A stretch of 64,000 bases of DNA from Mycobacterium sp. DL99. Lineage in GTDB: Bacteria > Actinomycetota > Actinomycetes > Mycobacteriales > Mycobacteriaceae. Each line of letters starts with the position of its first letter. Within the stretch, counting starts at the first letter, position 1. The translations under genes and the position numbers were made by a program. This document shows positions 17,234 to 25,847 of the stretch, piece after piece. Location of the stretch: contig NZ_SJOM01000007.1 in assembly GCF_004762045.1 (NCBI RefSeq), positions 1,058,108 to 1,122,107 on the forward strand, given 5' to 3'. The notes under the pieces were generated by a model. It did no database searches and was not told the origin of the DNA. It was given only the letters and a program-made list of their open reading frames with translations.

Positions 17234-19377
17234 GCGAGTCCGTGCAACCCCCGGTCGCCAAGCGCGGCAATCACCGTCGCGAGCATCACGGTGACGTGTT
17301 CATCGACCCCTACGAATGGCTGCGCGACAAGGACGATCCCGAGGTGATCGCGCACCTGGAGGCCGAGAACGCCTACACCGATGTCGCCACCGCCCATCTG
17401 GAGCCGTTGCGGCAGAAGATCTTCGACGAGATCAAAGCCCGCACCAAGGAAACCGACCTGTCGGTGCCGATGCGCCGCAATGGCTGGTGGTACTACGCGC
17501 GCAGCTTCGAGGGCAAGCAGTACGCGGTGCACTGCCGGTGCCCGATCGGTGATCCTGACGATTGGACGCCGCCCGAGCTCGACGAGGGTGCCGACATCCC
17601 CGGTGAGCAGGTTCTCCTGGACGAGAACGTCGAGGCCGACGGCCACGAGTACTTCTCGCTCGGCGCGGCCACGGTGAGCCTGGACGGCAATATCCTGGCC
17701 TACTCCGTCGACGTCCTCGGCGACGAGCGATACACCTTGAAGTTCAAGGATTTACGTACCGGCGAGCATTACGACGACACGATCACTGGGATCGGCGCCG
17801 GCGGCACCTGGGCAGCCGACAGCCGCACGCTGTACTACACCACGGTCGACGACGCCTGGCGGCCCGACACCGTGTGGCGGCATCGGCTGGCTTCCGGTCT
17901 GGCCGCCGAGAAGGTGTATCACGAACCCGACGAACGGTTCTGGGTCGCGATCGGCCGCAGCCGCAGCGACAAATACCTGTTCGTCGCATCGGGCAGTGCC
18001 GTCACCACCGAGGTCGCCTATGTCGATGCGAATGACCCGACCGCCGAGCTCACCACGGTGTGGGAGCGTCGCGACCTGGTGGAGTACTCCGTCGAGCACG
18101 CCGTCGTCGGCGGCGAGGACCGGTTCCTGATCCTGCACAACGACGGTGCCGAGAACTTCATGCTGGTGGACGCTCCGGTCGGCGACCCGAGCGATTTCCG
18201 CACCCTGATCGAGCACCGGGATGATGTGCGGCTGGACGGTGTCGACGCGTTCGACGGGTTCCTGGTGATCAGTTACCGCAGTGAGGCATTGCCGAAGATG
18301 GCACTGTGGCCGCTCACCGCGGACGGTTACGGTACGCGCGAAGAGCTGACGTTCGATTCCGAGCTGACCGCCGCGGGGATGGGCGGGAACCCGAACTGGT
18401 CCACGCCGAAGCTGCGGATCGGCGCGACCTCGTTCATCACACCGGCGCGGATCTACGACCTGGACCTCGCCACTGGCGAGCGTACGTTGCTGCGCGAGCA
18501 GCCGGTGCTGGGCGGCTACCGGCCGGAAGACTATGTGGAGCGCCGGGATTGGGCGACGGCACCTGATGGGGCGCGGATCCCGGTCTCGATCATTCACCGG
18601 GCCGGGTTGCAGTTCCCGGCGCCGGCGTTGCTCTACGGCTACGGTGCCTACGAGTCGTGTGAGGATCCGCGATTCTCGATCGCCCGGTTGTCATTGCTGG
18701 ACCGCGGCATGGTGTTCGTGATCGCGCATGTACGCGGCGGCGGTGAGCTGGGCCGGCCGTGGTACGAGCACGGCAAGCTGCTTGAGAAGACGAACACGTT
18801 CACCGATTTCATCGCGGCGGCACGCCATCTCATCGACGGCGGCGTGACCCGTCCGCAGAATCTGGTGGCTCTCGGCGGTAGTGCCGGCGGATTGTTGATG
18901 GGCGCGGTGGCCAACATGGCACCGGAGTTGTTCGCCGGGATTCTGGCTCAGGTGCCGTTCGTCGATGCGCTGACGACCATCCTGGATCCGTCGTTGCCGT
19001 TGACCGTGACCGAGTGGGACGAGTGGGGAAATCCGTTGGAAGACCCCGAGGTCTACCGCTACATGAAGTCCTACACGCCCTACGAGAACGTGGCGGCACA
19101 GGACTATCCGGCGATTCTGGCGATGACCTCGCTCAACGACACCCGGGTGTACTACGTCGAACCGGCCAAATGGGTTGCCGCACTGCGTCATACCAAGACC
19201 GACGGTCATCCCGTGCTGCTCAAGACCGAGATGGTGGCCGGCCATGGCGGGCTGTCCGGACGCTACGAGCGGTGGAAGGAAGCCGCGTTCCAGTACGCCT
19301 GGCTGCTAGCTGCCGCCGACGGCGACAACTACGGCAGCGGCCAGGTAGACAGCCTCTTCGGCGGTCCGAACGCTTAA
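17230..19377 (+). CDS. ptrB: oligopeptidase B / prolyl oligopeptidase family serine peptidase
   Basis: A 715-residue S9A peptidase cleaving short peptides, probably after basic residues, in the cytoplasm. The N-terminal part is the beta-propeller that gates access (about residues 70-430). The C-terminal alpha/beta-hydrolase domain holds the triad S551 in GGSAGG, D637 in SLNDTRV and H672 in AGHGG. M. tuberculosis carries this gene split in two (ptrBa, ptrBb, Rv0781-Rv0782), whereas here it is one intact frame. Its start overlaps the purC stop. Its last 72 bases overlap the DoxX-like gene on the other strand. Confidence 0.92.
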   Translation: MSESVQPPVAKRGNHRREHHGDVFIDPYEWLRDKDDPEVIAHLEAENAYTDVATAHLEPLRQKIFDEIKARTKETDLSVPMRRNGWWYYARSFEGKQYAVHCRCPIGDPDDWTPPELDEGADIPGEQVLLDENVEADGHEYFSLGAATVSLDGNILAYSVDVLGDERYTLKFKDLRTGEHYDDTITGIGAGGTWAADSRTLYYTTVDDAWRPDTVWRHRLASGLAAEKVYHEPDERFWVAIGRSRSDKYLFVASGSAVTTEVAYVDANDPTAELTTVWERRDLVEYSVEHAVVGGEDRFLILHNDGAENFMLVDAPVGDPSDFRTLIEHRDDVRLDGVDAFDGFLVISYRSEALPKMALWPLTADGYGTREELTFDSELTAAGMGGNPNWSTPKLRIGATSFITPARIYDLDLATGERTLLREQPVLGGYRPEDYVERRDWATAPDGARIPVSIIHRAGLQFPAPALLYGYGAYESCEDPRFSIARLSLLDRGMVFVIAHVRGGGELGRPWYEHGKLLEKTNTFTDFIAAARHLIDGGVTRPQNLVALGGSAGGLLMGAVANMAPELFAGILAQVPFVDALTTILDPSLPLTVTEWDEWGNPLEDPEVYRYMKSYTPYENVAAQDYPAILAMTSLNDTRVYYVEPAKWVAALRHTKTDGHPVLLKTEMVAGHGGLSGRYERWKEAAFQYAWLLAAADGDNYGSGQVDSLFGGPNA

Positions 19378-19752
19378 CCGCGAAGTCATCGACTTCGGCG
19401 GGTTGGGCATCCTGGCCGCATAGATATTGGCCGGGAACATCGCCAGCATGAGCAGGAACAGGCAGACTGCCGCCGCGACGCGGGTAGGCGGGTAGAGCAG
19501 GCCTGCGGCGCCGGCCAGCTCCAGCACGCCGGTGACCGTCACCAGCGCGGCCGGCGCGGGGAGTGCCGGCGGCACGATGGCGATCATGTCGCGCCGCAAC
19601 GGATTGACGAAGTGCGCGACGCCGGTCATGACGAACATCGCGGCCAGTCCGACCGCGATCGCCTCGGGCCAGCTGTCGAGATAGTCCACGCCCAGCAGGC
19701 CGATCAGGCGGGCGGCCACGCTACCCAGAATCAGGGTCAAGAAGACGGCCAT
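19306..19752 (-). CDS. DoxX-like family membrane protein
   Basis: A 148-residue integral membrane protein with four hydrophobic segments: residues 1-20, 28-48 (EAIAVGLAAMFVMTGVAHFV), 66-86 (PAALVTVTGVLELAGAAGLL) and 90-108. The central VTGVLELAGAAGLLYPPTR is typical of DoxX/DoxD-type proteins. Their function is mostly unknown, with links to oxidative stress and quinone redox. The gene is divergent from a TetR gene 75 bases away, which is probably its regulator. The C-terminal codons overlap the end of ptrB. Confidence 0.75.
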   Translation of the reverse strand: MAVFLTLILGSVAARLIGLLGVDYLDSWPEAIAVGLAAMFVMTGVAHFVNPLRRDMIAIVPPALPAPAALVTVTGVLELAGAAGLLYPPTRVAAAVCLFLLMLAMFPANIYAARMPNPPKSMTSRLSVRTAEEAVYLAAAVVVAVGGS

Positions 19753-19775
19753 CGAAGCTCCGATCTTGTCGGTGT

Positions 19776-19803
19776 CTAGATCGCCACGCTACGCTCAATC
19801 TAG
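19776..19803. promoter_or_regulatory. inverted repeat between DoxX and TetR genes
   Basis: CTAGAT at 19776-19781 and ATCTAG at 19798-19803 form a 6-base inverted repeat in the 75-base divergent gap. This is a candidate operator for the TetR protein encoded at 19828. The arms are short, so the call is tentative. Confidence 0.3.
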
Positions 19804-19827
19804 GCGCTGTCAAGATATGGGTTTAGG

Positions 19828-20391
19828 ATGGCCCGCATGGGCTATCACCACGGTGACCTCAGGGCCGTGATCCTCGCTCAGGCCGCCGATCTGGTGGCCG
19901 AGCGCGGCGCAGACGGCATCTCGCTGCGCGAACTCGCGCGCGCGGCAGGCGTCTCACACGCGGCGCCCGCGCACCACTTCACCGACCGGCGCGGGCTGTT
20001 CACCGCACTGGCCACCGAAGGGTTTCAGCAACTGGGCGCCTCGCTGACCGAGGCCAGGCCACAGTTCATCGACGCCGCCAAGGCCTATGTGCGCTTCGCC
20101 CTCGACCACCCCGGCCACTACGAGGTGATGTTCGACAAATCCCTCTACGACGACACCGACGCTGAACTGGTTGCCGCCGCGTCGGCCGCCGGGGCGGAGC
20201 TGAACCGCGGCGTCGGCACCCTGGCCGACCCCAAGGCGGCCGCTGACCCGGACGGCGCCGCGCTGGCCGCCTGGTCTCTGGTGCATGGTTTCTCGATGTT
20301 GTGGCTCAACGAAGCGGTAGACACCGCAGGCGATCCGATCGCCCAGGTGGAGGGTCTGGCCGCGATCTTGTTCGATGATCAGGTCCGGTAG
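19828..20391 (+). CDS. TetR family transcriptional regulator
   Basis: A 187-residue TetR-type protein. The N-terminus (GYHHGDLRAVILAQAADLVAERGADGIS) and helix-turn-helix at about 32-52 (SLRELARAAGVSHAAPAHHF) match the family. The C-terminal domain includes DDTDAELVAAASAAG and WSLVHGFSMLWLNEA, common in the TetR_C_33/WHG type. Two ATGs (19828, 19837) are possible. It is divergent from the DoxX-like gene, its likely target. The peroxidase gene starts 10 bases after its stop but has its own candidate promoter inside this gene's end. Confidence 0.85.
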   Translation: MARMGYHHGDLRAVILAQAADLVAERGADGISLRELARAAGVSHAAPAHHFTDRRGLFTALATEGFQQLGASLTEARPQFIDAAKAYVRFALDHPGHYEVMFDKSLYDDTDAELVAAASAAGAELNRGVGTLADPKAAADPDGAALAAWSLVHGFSMLWLNEAVDTAGDPIAQVEGLAAILFDDQVR

Positions 20392-20394
20392 CGT
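20389..20394 (+). promoter_or_regulatory. -10 hexamer TAGCGT for the peroxidase
   Basis: TAGCGT ends 7 bases before ATG 20402 and overlaps the TetR stop codon. The spacing fits a leaderless transcript. Confidence 0.4.
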
Positions 20395-20401
20395 CCCAGT
20401 G

Positions 20402-20890
20402 ATGAGCCTCAACAACATCCCGCTGACCACCCTCGATGGCAAGCCGACGACGTTGGCCGAGTTGGCAAGCGGCGCAGTCCTGGTGGTCAACGTGGCCTCC
20501 AAATGCGGTCTGACGCCGCAGTACACCGCGCTGGAGAAGCTCGCCAAGGATTACGCCGAGCGTGGGCTGACCGTCGTCGGCGTGCCGTGCAACCAGTTCA
20601 TGGGCCAGGAGCCGGGCAGCGCCGAGGAGATCCACGCGTTTTGCACGAACACCTACGGCGTGACGTTCCCGTTGCTGGCCAAGACCGACGTCAACGGGGC
20701 CGAGCGCCACCCGCTCTACGCCGAGCTGACCCAGGCCGCCGATGAGGCAGGAGAGGCCGGGGACATCCAGTGGAACTTCGAGAAGTTTCTGCTGGCCCCG
20801 GGCGGCGCGGTGGCCGGCCGGTTCCGGCCCCGCACCGAGCCGGATGCGCCCGAGGTGATCGCGGCCATCGAGGCCATCCTGCCGGCCTGA
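20402..20890 (+). CDS. glutathione peroxidase-like thiol peroxidase
   Basis: A 162-residue thiol peroxidase of the GPx fold that reduces hydroperoxides. The peroxidatic residue is Cys35 in VASKCGLT (a cysteine, not selenocysteine). The rest of the tetrad is Q69 in GQEPGS and W124-N125 in QWNFEKF. Cys81 in HAFCTNTYGV is placed like the resolving cysteine of thioredoxin-dependent GPx enzymes. Mycobacteria lack glutathione, so thioredoxin or mycothiol-linked reduction is more likely. It sits behind a TetR gene and is followed by a clear hairpin terminator. Confidence 0.88.
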   Translation: MSLNNIPLTTLDGKPTTLAELASGAVLVVNVASKCGLTPQYTALEKLAKDYAERGLTVVGVPCNQFMGQEPGSAEEIHAFCTNTYGVTFPLLAKTDVNGAERHPLYAELTQAADEAGEAGDIQWNFEKFLLAPGGAVAGRFRPRTEPDAPEVIAAIEAILPA

Positions 20891-20901
20891 CCGAAGGGTC
20901 T

Positions 20902-20921
20902 CGCCGAATGGACATTCGGCG
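20902..20921 (+). terminator. hairpin terminator after the peroxidase gene
   Basis: CGCCGAAT and ATTCGGCG form a perfect 8-base stem with the loop GGAC, 12 bases after the peroxidase stop. There is no U-run, as is common in mycobacteria. Confidence 0.6.
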
Positions 20922-20970
20922 TCAGAGTGTTCGACACCATCCCGACATGTGACGTTGCCACACTGGCGGC

Positions 20971-21675
20971 GTGACCGGACAACTCATCGTCTCGATATCG
21001 CAGATCAGCGATCGAACGCTGGCCGATGTCGCATCGTTCTGTGCCGAGCTCGACACCCGTGGCGTTCCCGCCTCGTTGATGGTGGCGCCGCGGTTCAAGG
21101 GCGGTTATCGGTTGGACCGCGATGCCGACACCGTCGAATGGGTGGCGCAACGGCGCAGCGGCGGCGACGCGGTCGTCCTGCACGGGTACGACGAGGCGGC
21201 GACCAAGAAGCGCCGCAGTGAATTCGCCTCGTTGCCCGCCCATGAGGCCAACCTGAGGTTGATGGGCGCCGACCGGGTGCTCGAACACCTGGGACTGCGC
21301 ACCAGGTTGTTCGCCGCGCCCGGCTGGACCGTCTCGCAGGGCACGGTGACCGTCTTGCCGCGCAATGGCTTTCGTTTGCTCGCCGATCTGAACGGCATCA
21401 CCGACCTCGTCCGCCAGACGACGACGCGGGCCCGGGTGGTGGGCATCGGAGAAGGATTTCTGTCCGAGCCGTGGTGGTGCCGCACCGTGGTGCTCACAGC
21501 TGAACGCACCGCGCGCCGCGAAGGTACGGTGCGTGTCGCGGTTGCCGCGCGGCACCTGCGCAGGCCCGGACCCCGGCAGGCCATGCTCGACGCGATCGAC
21601 CTGGCTTTGCTGCACCGGTGCGTGCCCACCGTCTACCAGTGGCGAGGATTCTCGGTCCTGACCGAGGCCGCCTGA
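20971..21675 (+). CDS. DUF2334 (polysaccharide deacetylase-like) protein
   Basis: A 234-residue protein starting at GTG 20971. It matches DUF2334, a branch of the NodB/polysaccharide-deacetylase fold. The conserved elements are the opening strand LIVSISQISDRTLADV, the segment VPASLMVAPRFKGGYRL, the motif DAVVLHGYD carrying a His and Asp, and APGWTVS. The H-x-x-D pair in LHGYD would be the metal site, but the activity is unproven. The gene lies 21 bases before the KsdD-like flavoprotein, which has its own -10 hexamer. The order matches M. tuberculosis Rv0784-Rv0785. Confidence 0.72.
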   Translation: MTGQLIVSISQISDRTLADVASFCAELDTRGVPASLMVAPRFKGGYRLDRDADTVEWVAQRRSGGDAVVLHGYDEAATKKRRSEFASLPAHEANLRLMGADRVLEHLGLRTRLFAAPGWTVSQGTVTVLPRNGFRLLADLNGITDLVRQTTTRARVVGIGEGFLSEPWWCRTVVLTAERTARREGTVRVAVAARHLRRPGPRQAMLDAIDLALLHRCVPTVYQWRGFSVLTEAA

Positions 21676-21682
21676 CTAGGGC

Positions 21683-21688
21683 TAGTCT
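21683..21688 (+). promoter_or_regulatory. -10 hexamer TAGTCT for the flavoprotein
   Basis: TAGTCT ends 8 bases before ATG 21697, consistent with a leaderless transcript. Confidence 0.4.
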
Positions 21689-21696
21689 TGCGTCTC

Positions 21697-23340
21697 ATGG
21701 CAGACGCCGATGTCATTGTCGTGGGGGCGGGTCTCGCCGGGTTGGTCGCTGCGTGCGAGCTCGTCGAGTCCGGGCGCCGCGTGCTCATCCTGGATCAGGA
21801 AAACGCTGCCAACCTGGGTGGGCAGGCCTTCTGGTCCTTCGGCGGATTGTTCTTCGTCGACAGTCCCGAACAGCGCAGGCTCGGCATCCACGACAGCCAG
21901 GAGCTGGCCCTGCAGGACTGGCTGGGCACCGCGGGCTTCGACCGGCCCGAGGATCACTGGCCGCGGGAGTGGGCCCACGCGTACGTCGATTTCGCCGCCG
22001 GGGAGAAACGCAGTTGGTTGCGGGCCCGCGGTCTGCAGACCTTCCCCTTGGTCGGGTGGGCCGAGCGGGGCGGTTACGGGGCACTGGGGCACGGCAATTC
22101 GGTGCCGCGTTTCCACATCACGTGGGGGACCGGGCCGGCGATCGTCGACGTCTTCGCCCGCCGGTTGGTGGGGGATCCCCGGGTGCGATTCGCCCACCGT
22201 CACCGCGTCGATGAACTCATCGTCTCCGAGGGGGCCGTCGTCGGGGTCCGGGGTGCGGTGCTGGAGCCCTCCGATGCGCCTCGAGGCGCACCGTCGTCAC
22301 GAAACGTAATCGGCGACTTCGAGTTCCGCGCATCCGCGGTGATCGTCGCCAGCGGCGGGATCGGCGGCAACCACGACCTCGTACGCAAGAACTGGCCGGA
22401 GCGCATGGGCCGGGTACCCGAGCAACTGCTCAGCGGTGTTCCTGCACACGTAGACGGTCGGATGATCGGCATCTCCGAGGCCGCCGGTGCGCACGTCATC
22501 AACAGCGACCGGATGTGGCACTACACCGAAGGCATCACCAACTACGATCCGATCTGGCCCGACCACGGGATTCGCATCCTGCCGGGGCCGTCGTCATTGT
22601 GGTTGGACGCCAACGGAAAACGGCTGCCCGGCCCGCTGTATCCCGGCTTCGACACCCTGGGCACGCTCGAACACATCTGCCGTACCGGGCAGGACTACAC
22701 GTGGTTCATCCTCAACGCGCGGATCATCGCCAAGGAGTTCGCGTTGTCCGGCCAGGAACAGAACCCCGATCTCACGTCGCGCAGCGTGCGTGACGTCCTG
22801 GCGCGGGTGAAACCCGGTGCGCCGGCCCCGGTGCAGGCGTTCGTCGACCGTGGTGTCGACTTCGTCAGCGCGCGCTCGCTGCGCGAACTGGTTGCCGCGA
22901 TGAACGACGTGCCGGATGTACTCGAACTCGACTACGCCGCGGTGGCGGCCGAGGTGACCGCGCGAGACCGCGAGGTGGTCAACAGATTCACCAAGGACGG
23001 GCAGATCACCGCGATCCGGGCGGCCCGTAGCTACCTCGGTGACCGGTTCAGCCGCGTCGTCGCCCCGCACCGGCTCACCGACCCGAAGGCGGGTCCGCTG
23101 ATCGCCGTCAAGCTGCACATCCTGACCCGAAAGTCCCTGGGCGGGTTGGAAACCGACCTGGATTCCCGGGTGCTCAAAGAGGACGGCACGGCATTTCCGG
23201 GCCTGTACGCCGCGGGCGAGGCGGCCGGATTCGGTGGCGGCGGGGTGCACGGCTACCGGTCCCTGGAGGGCACCTTCCTGGGCGGGTGCATCTTCTCCGG
23301 CCGAGCGGCCGGGCGCGGTGCGGCCGGCGACATCGCCTAG
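21697..23340 (+). CDS. FAD-dependent dehydrogenase, KsdD/fumarate reductase-like (Rv0785-like)
   Basis: A 547-residue flavoprotein. The Rossmann FAD motif VIVVGAGLAGLVAACEL is at residues 5-21, GGQAFWSFGGLFFVDSPEQRR is the second FAD segment, and the C-terminus LYAAGEAAGFGGGGVHGYRSLEGTF closes the FAD site. The fold is that of 3-ketosteroid dehydrogenases and fumarate reductases. It belongs to the Rv0785 subgroup, usually annotated only as FAD-binding dehydrogenase, so the substrate is unknown. The KsdD catalytic Tyr pattern is not clearly present. It ends 27 bases from the convergent MBL-fold gene. Confidence 0.85.
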   Translation: MADADVIVVGAGLAGLVAACELVESGRRVLILDQENAANLGGQAFWSFGGLFFVDSPEQRRLGIHDSQELALQDWLGTAGFDRPEDHWPREWAHAYVDFAAGEKRSWLRARGLQTFPLVGWAERGGYGALGHGNSVPRFHITWGTGPAIVDVFARRLVGDPRVRFAHRHRVDELIVSEGAVVGVRGAVLEPSDAPRGAPSSRNVIGDFEFRASAVIVASGGIGGNHDLVRKNWPERMGRVPEQLLSGVPAHVDGRMIGISEAAGAHVINSDRMWHYTEGITNYDPIWPDHGIRILPGPSSLWLDANGKRLPGPLYPGFDTLGTLEHICRTGQDYTWFILNARIIAKEFALSGQEQNPDLTSRSVRDVLARVKPGAPAPVQAFVDRGVDFVSARSLRELVAAMNDVPDVLELDYAAVAAEVTARDREVVNRFTKDGQITAIRAARSYLGDRFSRVVAPHRLTDPKAGPLIAVKLHILTRKSLGGLETDLDSRVLKEDGTAFPGLYAAGEAAGFGGGGVHGYRSLEGTFLGGCIFSGRAAGRGAAGDIA

Positions 23341-23367
23341 TCAGAACGCCACGGCTGAGCCGTCAAA

Positions 23368-24006
23368 TCAGAACTCAGTACCGTTTTCCTCGGTGAGAAC
23401 CTGGAATTCGGTGTTCGTCATCTCCGCCAGTCGCCCGTAATAGATCCCGCGCGCGTTCGGCTCGATGATGCCCTGATGGATCGGCACCGCCCGCGCCGGC
23501 GCCACCGCGCGTAGGAAGTCCACGGCCTCTGAGATTTTCATCCACGGGGCGGCAGCCGGGGTGGCCAGCACGTCGACCGGTTCGCCGGGAACGAACAGGG
23601 CGTCACCGGGATGCATGAGCCGGGCCGGATGTTCGTCGTCGCCCAGCAGGTACGAAATGTTGTCGATCACAGGGATTTCCGGGTGGATCACGGCATGTTT
23701 GCCGCCGGTCCCGCGCACATTGAGTGAGCCGACCCGGAACTCGTCGCCGGGATGCACTGCCTGCCACGGCTCACCCAACTGGGCGGCAGTCTGCGGATCG
23801 GCATACAGAGCCGCCTGCGGGTTGGCGTCGATCAGCGCGGGCAACCGCGCGGTATCGGCGTGGTCTGGGTGCTGGTGGGTGATCAGGATGGCCGACAGAC
23901 CGGTGATGCCTTCGAAACCGTGCGAGAAGTTGCCCGGGTCGAACAGCACGGTGGTGTCCGAAATGCTGGCCAGTAGGCACGAATGTCCGAAATGCGTGAG
24001 TTGCAT
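23368..24006 (-). CDS. MBL-fold metallohydrolase (Rv0786c-like)
   Basis: A 212-residue protein starting at ATG 24006, because MQLTHFGHSCLLASI is the family start. The metallo-beta-lactamase metal site is THQHPDHADT near residues 54-63 (HxHxDH), with GTGGKHAVIHPE and LMHPGDALF supplying further ligands. Such UlaG/RomA-like proteins are broad phosphodiesterases or lactonases. The specific reaction is unknown. It is divergent from the Rv0787-like gene with 19 bases between starts, so their promoters overlap. Confidence 0.82.
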   Translation of the reverse strand: MQLTHFGHSCLLASISDTTVLFDPGNFSHGFEGITGLSAILITHQHPDHADTARLPALIDANPQAALYADPQTAAQLGEPWQAVHPGDEFRVGSLNVRGTGGKHAVIHPEIPVIDNISYLLGDDEHPARLMHPGDALFVPGEPVDVLATPAAAPWMKISEAVDFLRAVAPARAVPIHQGIIEPNARGIYYGRLAEMTNTEFQVLTEENGTEF

Positions 24007-24011
24007 CCCTA

Positions 24012-24017
24012 TATTGT
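24012..24017 (+). promoter_or_regulatory. -10 hexamer TATTGT for the exported protein
   Basis: TATTGT ends 8 bases before GTG 24026. It supports that start and a leaderless message. Confidence 0.35.
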
Positions 24018-24025
24018 GGCGCTCG

Positions 24026-24688
24026 GTGGGGTTGTGGCGGGTGATCGTGGCGATGTCGATCGGGCTCTGCGGGCTGGCCGCAGCGCCCCCTTCGGCTTGG
24101 TCGGAGCCCAGTGCCGATTGCCCGCCGCTGTGTGACCGCATCCCCGATTCGGCGTGGGTGGACACGTCGAAGATCCCGTTGGACCGTGAGTACCAGTGGC
24201 CCGGGCTGGCCGGGTTGGCCGTGACCGCGGTGGTACCGCGCTTCCGCTTCGAGGAGGAATGCGCGTTGCCTCCGATACCAGGCGACCCGCGCGGGTACGC
24301 CGTGGCGGCGCGGTCGGAGGTCGGGCGGCCCGAGGGGCACTGGCAACTACGCGTGCAGGTCCTCCATTGGCGCGGGGAGACGTGGCAGGGCGGTCAGACG
24401 GCGCTGGCGGTCGTGCAGGGCGCCACTGCCGCGTTGCGCACCTGCCCGGGGAACCCGCCGTCGATCACCACTGAGCGGACCGGACGCCTGGCGGCAGTGG
24501 TGAGCCGCGACGGCGGGAGGGTCCTACACCAGTACCTACTCGCCGATCCGGCCAACAGCACGGTGGTCGAGTTGGCCATGTGGTCGAGCACGCCGCCACA
24601 GGTCGCATGGTCGGCCCCAGCGGACGACCGGGTGCTGGATGCGCTGGCCGACCCACTGTGCACGGCCTACATAGGGTCGTGCCGGTAG
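24026..24688 (+). CDS. exported conserved protein upstream of purS (Rv0787-like)
   Basis: A 220-residue protein. GTG 24026 gives a signal peptide (LWRVIVAMSIGLCGLAAAPPSAWS) with cleavage near residue 26. The much longer upstream frame overlaps the MBL gene on the other strand and was rejected. The mature part has a CPPLC cysteine pair, and cysteines in FEEECALP, LRTCPGNP and ADPLCTAYIGSC, so disulfides are likely. The pattern PDSAWVDTSKIPLDREYQWPG is conserved in the Rv0787 family as I recall it. The function is unknown. Its stop codon TAG is part of the purS -10 hexamer. Confidence 0.75.
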   Translation: MGLWRVIVAMSIGLCGLAAAPPSAWSEPSADCPPLCDRIPDSAWVDTSKIPLDREYQWPGLAGLAVTAVVPRFRFEEECALPPIPGDPRGYAVAARSEVGRPEGHWQLRVQVLHWRGETWQGGQTALAVVQGATAALRTCPGNPPSITTERTGRLAAVVSRDGGRVLHQYLLADPANSTVVELAMWSSTPPQVAWSAPADDRVLDALADPLCTAYIGSCR

Positions 24689-24691
24689 AGT
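24686..24691 (+). promoter_or_regulatory. -10 hexamer TAGAGT for purS-purQ
   Basis: TAGAGT ends 7 bases before GTG 24699 and shares its TAG with the stop codon of the preceding gene. It would start a leaderless purSQ transcript. Confidence 0.55.
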
Positions 24692-24698
24692 GTGCGCC

Positions 24699-24938
24699 GT
24701 GGCAAAGGTGGTTGTGCACGTCATGCCCAAGGCGGAGATCCTCGACCCTCAGGGTCAGGCGATCGTCGGGGCACTTGGTCGGCTAGGACATGGTGGTATC
24801 TCGGACGTCCGTCAGGGCAAGCGTTTCGAGCTCGAAGTCGATGACTCCGTAGCGGACGAAACCCTGGCTGAGATCGCCGAATCTCTGCTGGCCAATACGG
24901 TTATCGAGGACTTCTCGGTGAGCCGGGAGGACGCGTGA
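24699..24938 (+). CDS. purS: FGAM synthase subunit PurS
   Basis: A 79-residue subunit of phosphoribosylformylglycinamidine synthase. It bridges PurQ and PurL and helps pass ammonia between them. [19 protein letters not shown] is the family start and [13 protein letters not shown] the conserved core. GTG 24699 follows a -10 hexamer by 7 bases. The stop overlaps the purQ start (GTGA at 24935), giving tight coupling. Presence of purS agrees with purL in this window being the short, three-component type. Confidence 0.95.
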   Translation: MAKVVVHVMPKAEILDPQGQAIVGALGRLGHGGISDVRQGKRFELEVDDSVADETLAEIAESLLANTVIEDFSVSREDA

Positions 24939-25609
24939 CCACCCGTGTCGGGGTGATCACCTTCCCCGGGACGCTCGACGACGTCGACGCGGCCCGAGCT
25001 GTCCGGCTGGCCGGGGCCGAGGCGGTCAGCCTGTGGCACGCAGACGCCGACCTGAAGGGCGTCGACGCGGTCGTCGTGCCCGGCGGATTCTCCTACGGGG
25101 ACTACCTGCGCTGCGGGGCCATCGCGAAGTTCGCCCCGGTGATGGGTTCGGTCGTGGAAGCTGCCGGCAGGGGCATGCCCGTGCTGGGCATCTGCAACGG
25201 CTTCCAGGTGCTGTGTGAGGCCGGGCTGCTGCCGGGCGCGCTGACCCGCAACGCCGGCCTGCATTTCATCTGCCGCGAGGTGTGGCTGGAGGTCGCCTCC
25301 AACACCACGGCCTGGACGACCCGCTATGACGCCGGGGCCGACCTGCTGATCCCGCTCAAGTCGGGTGAAGGCCGTTACGTCGCCTCCGAGGCGGTGCTCG
25401 ACGAGCTCGAGGGCGAGGACCGTGTGGTCTTCCGCTACCGCGAAAACCTCAACGGCTCGATGCGCGGCATCGCGGGCGTGTGCTCGGCCAACCGCCGCGT
25501 CGTCGGCTTGATGCCGCACCCCGAACACGCCACCGAGGCGTTGACCGGTCCGTCCGATGACGGGCTCGGATTGTTCTACTCCGCGCTGGACGCGGTTCTT
25601 TCCGTCTAG
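24935..25609 (+). CDS. purQ: FGAM synthase glutaminase subunit PurQ
   Basis: A 224-residue class I glutamine amidotransferase that frees ammonia for FGAM synthase. The oxyanion strand is [19 protein letters not shown]. The nucleophile is the Cys of [11 protein letters not shown], and the His-Glu pair is in [10 protein letters not shown]. It is coupled to purS by a 4-base overlap. PurL, its partner, is encoded about 5 kb downstream. The 3' end faces the encapsulin operon. Confidence 0.96.
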   Translation: MTTRVGVITFPGTLDDVDAARAVRLAGAEAVSLWHADADLKGVDAVVVPGGFSYGDYLRCGAIAKFAPVMGSVVEAAGRGMPVLGICNGFQVLCEAGLLPGALTRNAGLHFICREVWLEVASNTTAWTTRYDAGADLLIPLKSGEGRYVASEAVLDELEGEDRVVFRYRENLNGSMRGIAGVCSANRRVVGLMPHPEHATEALTGPSDDGLGLFYSALDAVLSV

Positions 25610-25647
25610 TCCGGGCGGCGTATTTGGTGCGTCGGCTCCGACGGACT
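25608..25647. terminator. possible hairpin between purQ and the encapsulin operon
   Basis: AGTCCG at 25608-25613 can pair with CGGACT at 25642-25647. A small inner stem, CGTCGG/CCGACG, lies at 25630-25643. It is in a convergent gap, so it could serve both strands. The structure is imperfect. Confidence 0.3.
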
Positions 25648-25689
25648 GAACACCGTGTTGTGCCGCCGATGACGTTGCGCTCTGCAGGA

Positions 25690-25845
25690 TCAGCAGTGTC
25701 TAGTTGTTCTTACCCCTGGCGGTGTTGCGGCGGGCAACGGTACCTGGTTGGGCCAACCCATGGGCTGACCCGGGCCGAACGGATCGTGGTTGGGCCACGG
25801 GTTGGGGCTTCCCGGTGGCGGGAAGCCCTGCGGTGGGAACGTCAC
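25690..25845 (-). CDS. possible Pro-rich peptide coupled to encapsulin
   Basis: A 51-codon frame starting at GTG 25845, two bases after the encapsulin stop (TAACTGTG). The product opens TFPPQGFPPPGSPNPWPNHD and is rich in Pro, Gly, Asn and Trp. The first 40 codons have the G/C-rich third positions of its neighbours, while the last 10 do not. In another frame the end reads VARRNTARGKNN before a stop, so the 3' end may be a frameshifted remnant of a longer protein. I do not recognise it. Confidence 0.35.
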   Translation of the reverse strand: MTFPPQGFPPPGSPNPWPNHDPFGPGQPMGWPNQVPLPAATPPGVRTTRHC

Positions 25846-25847
25846 AG

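Noticed and set aside
23561..24025. Long N-terminal extension of the Rv0787-like protein
   Set aside because: It overlaps the MBL-fold gene on the other strand. The GTG at 24026 gives a good signal peptide and follows a -10 hexamer.
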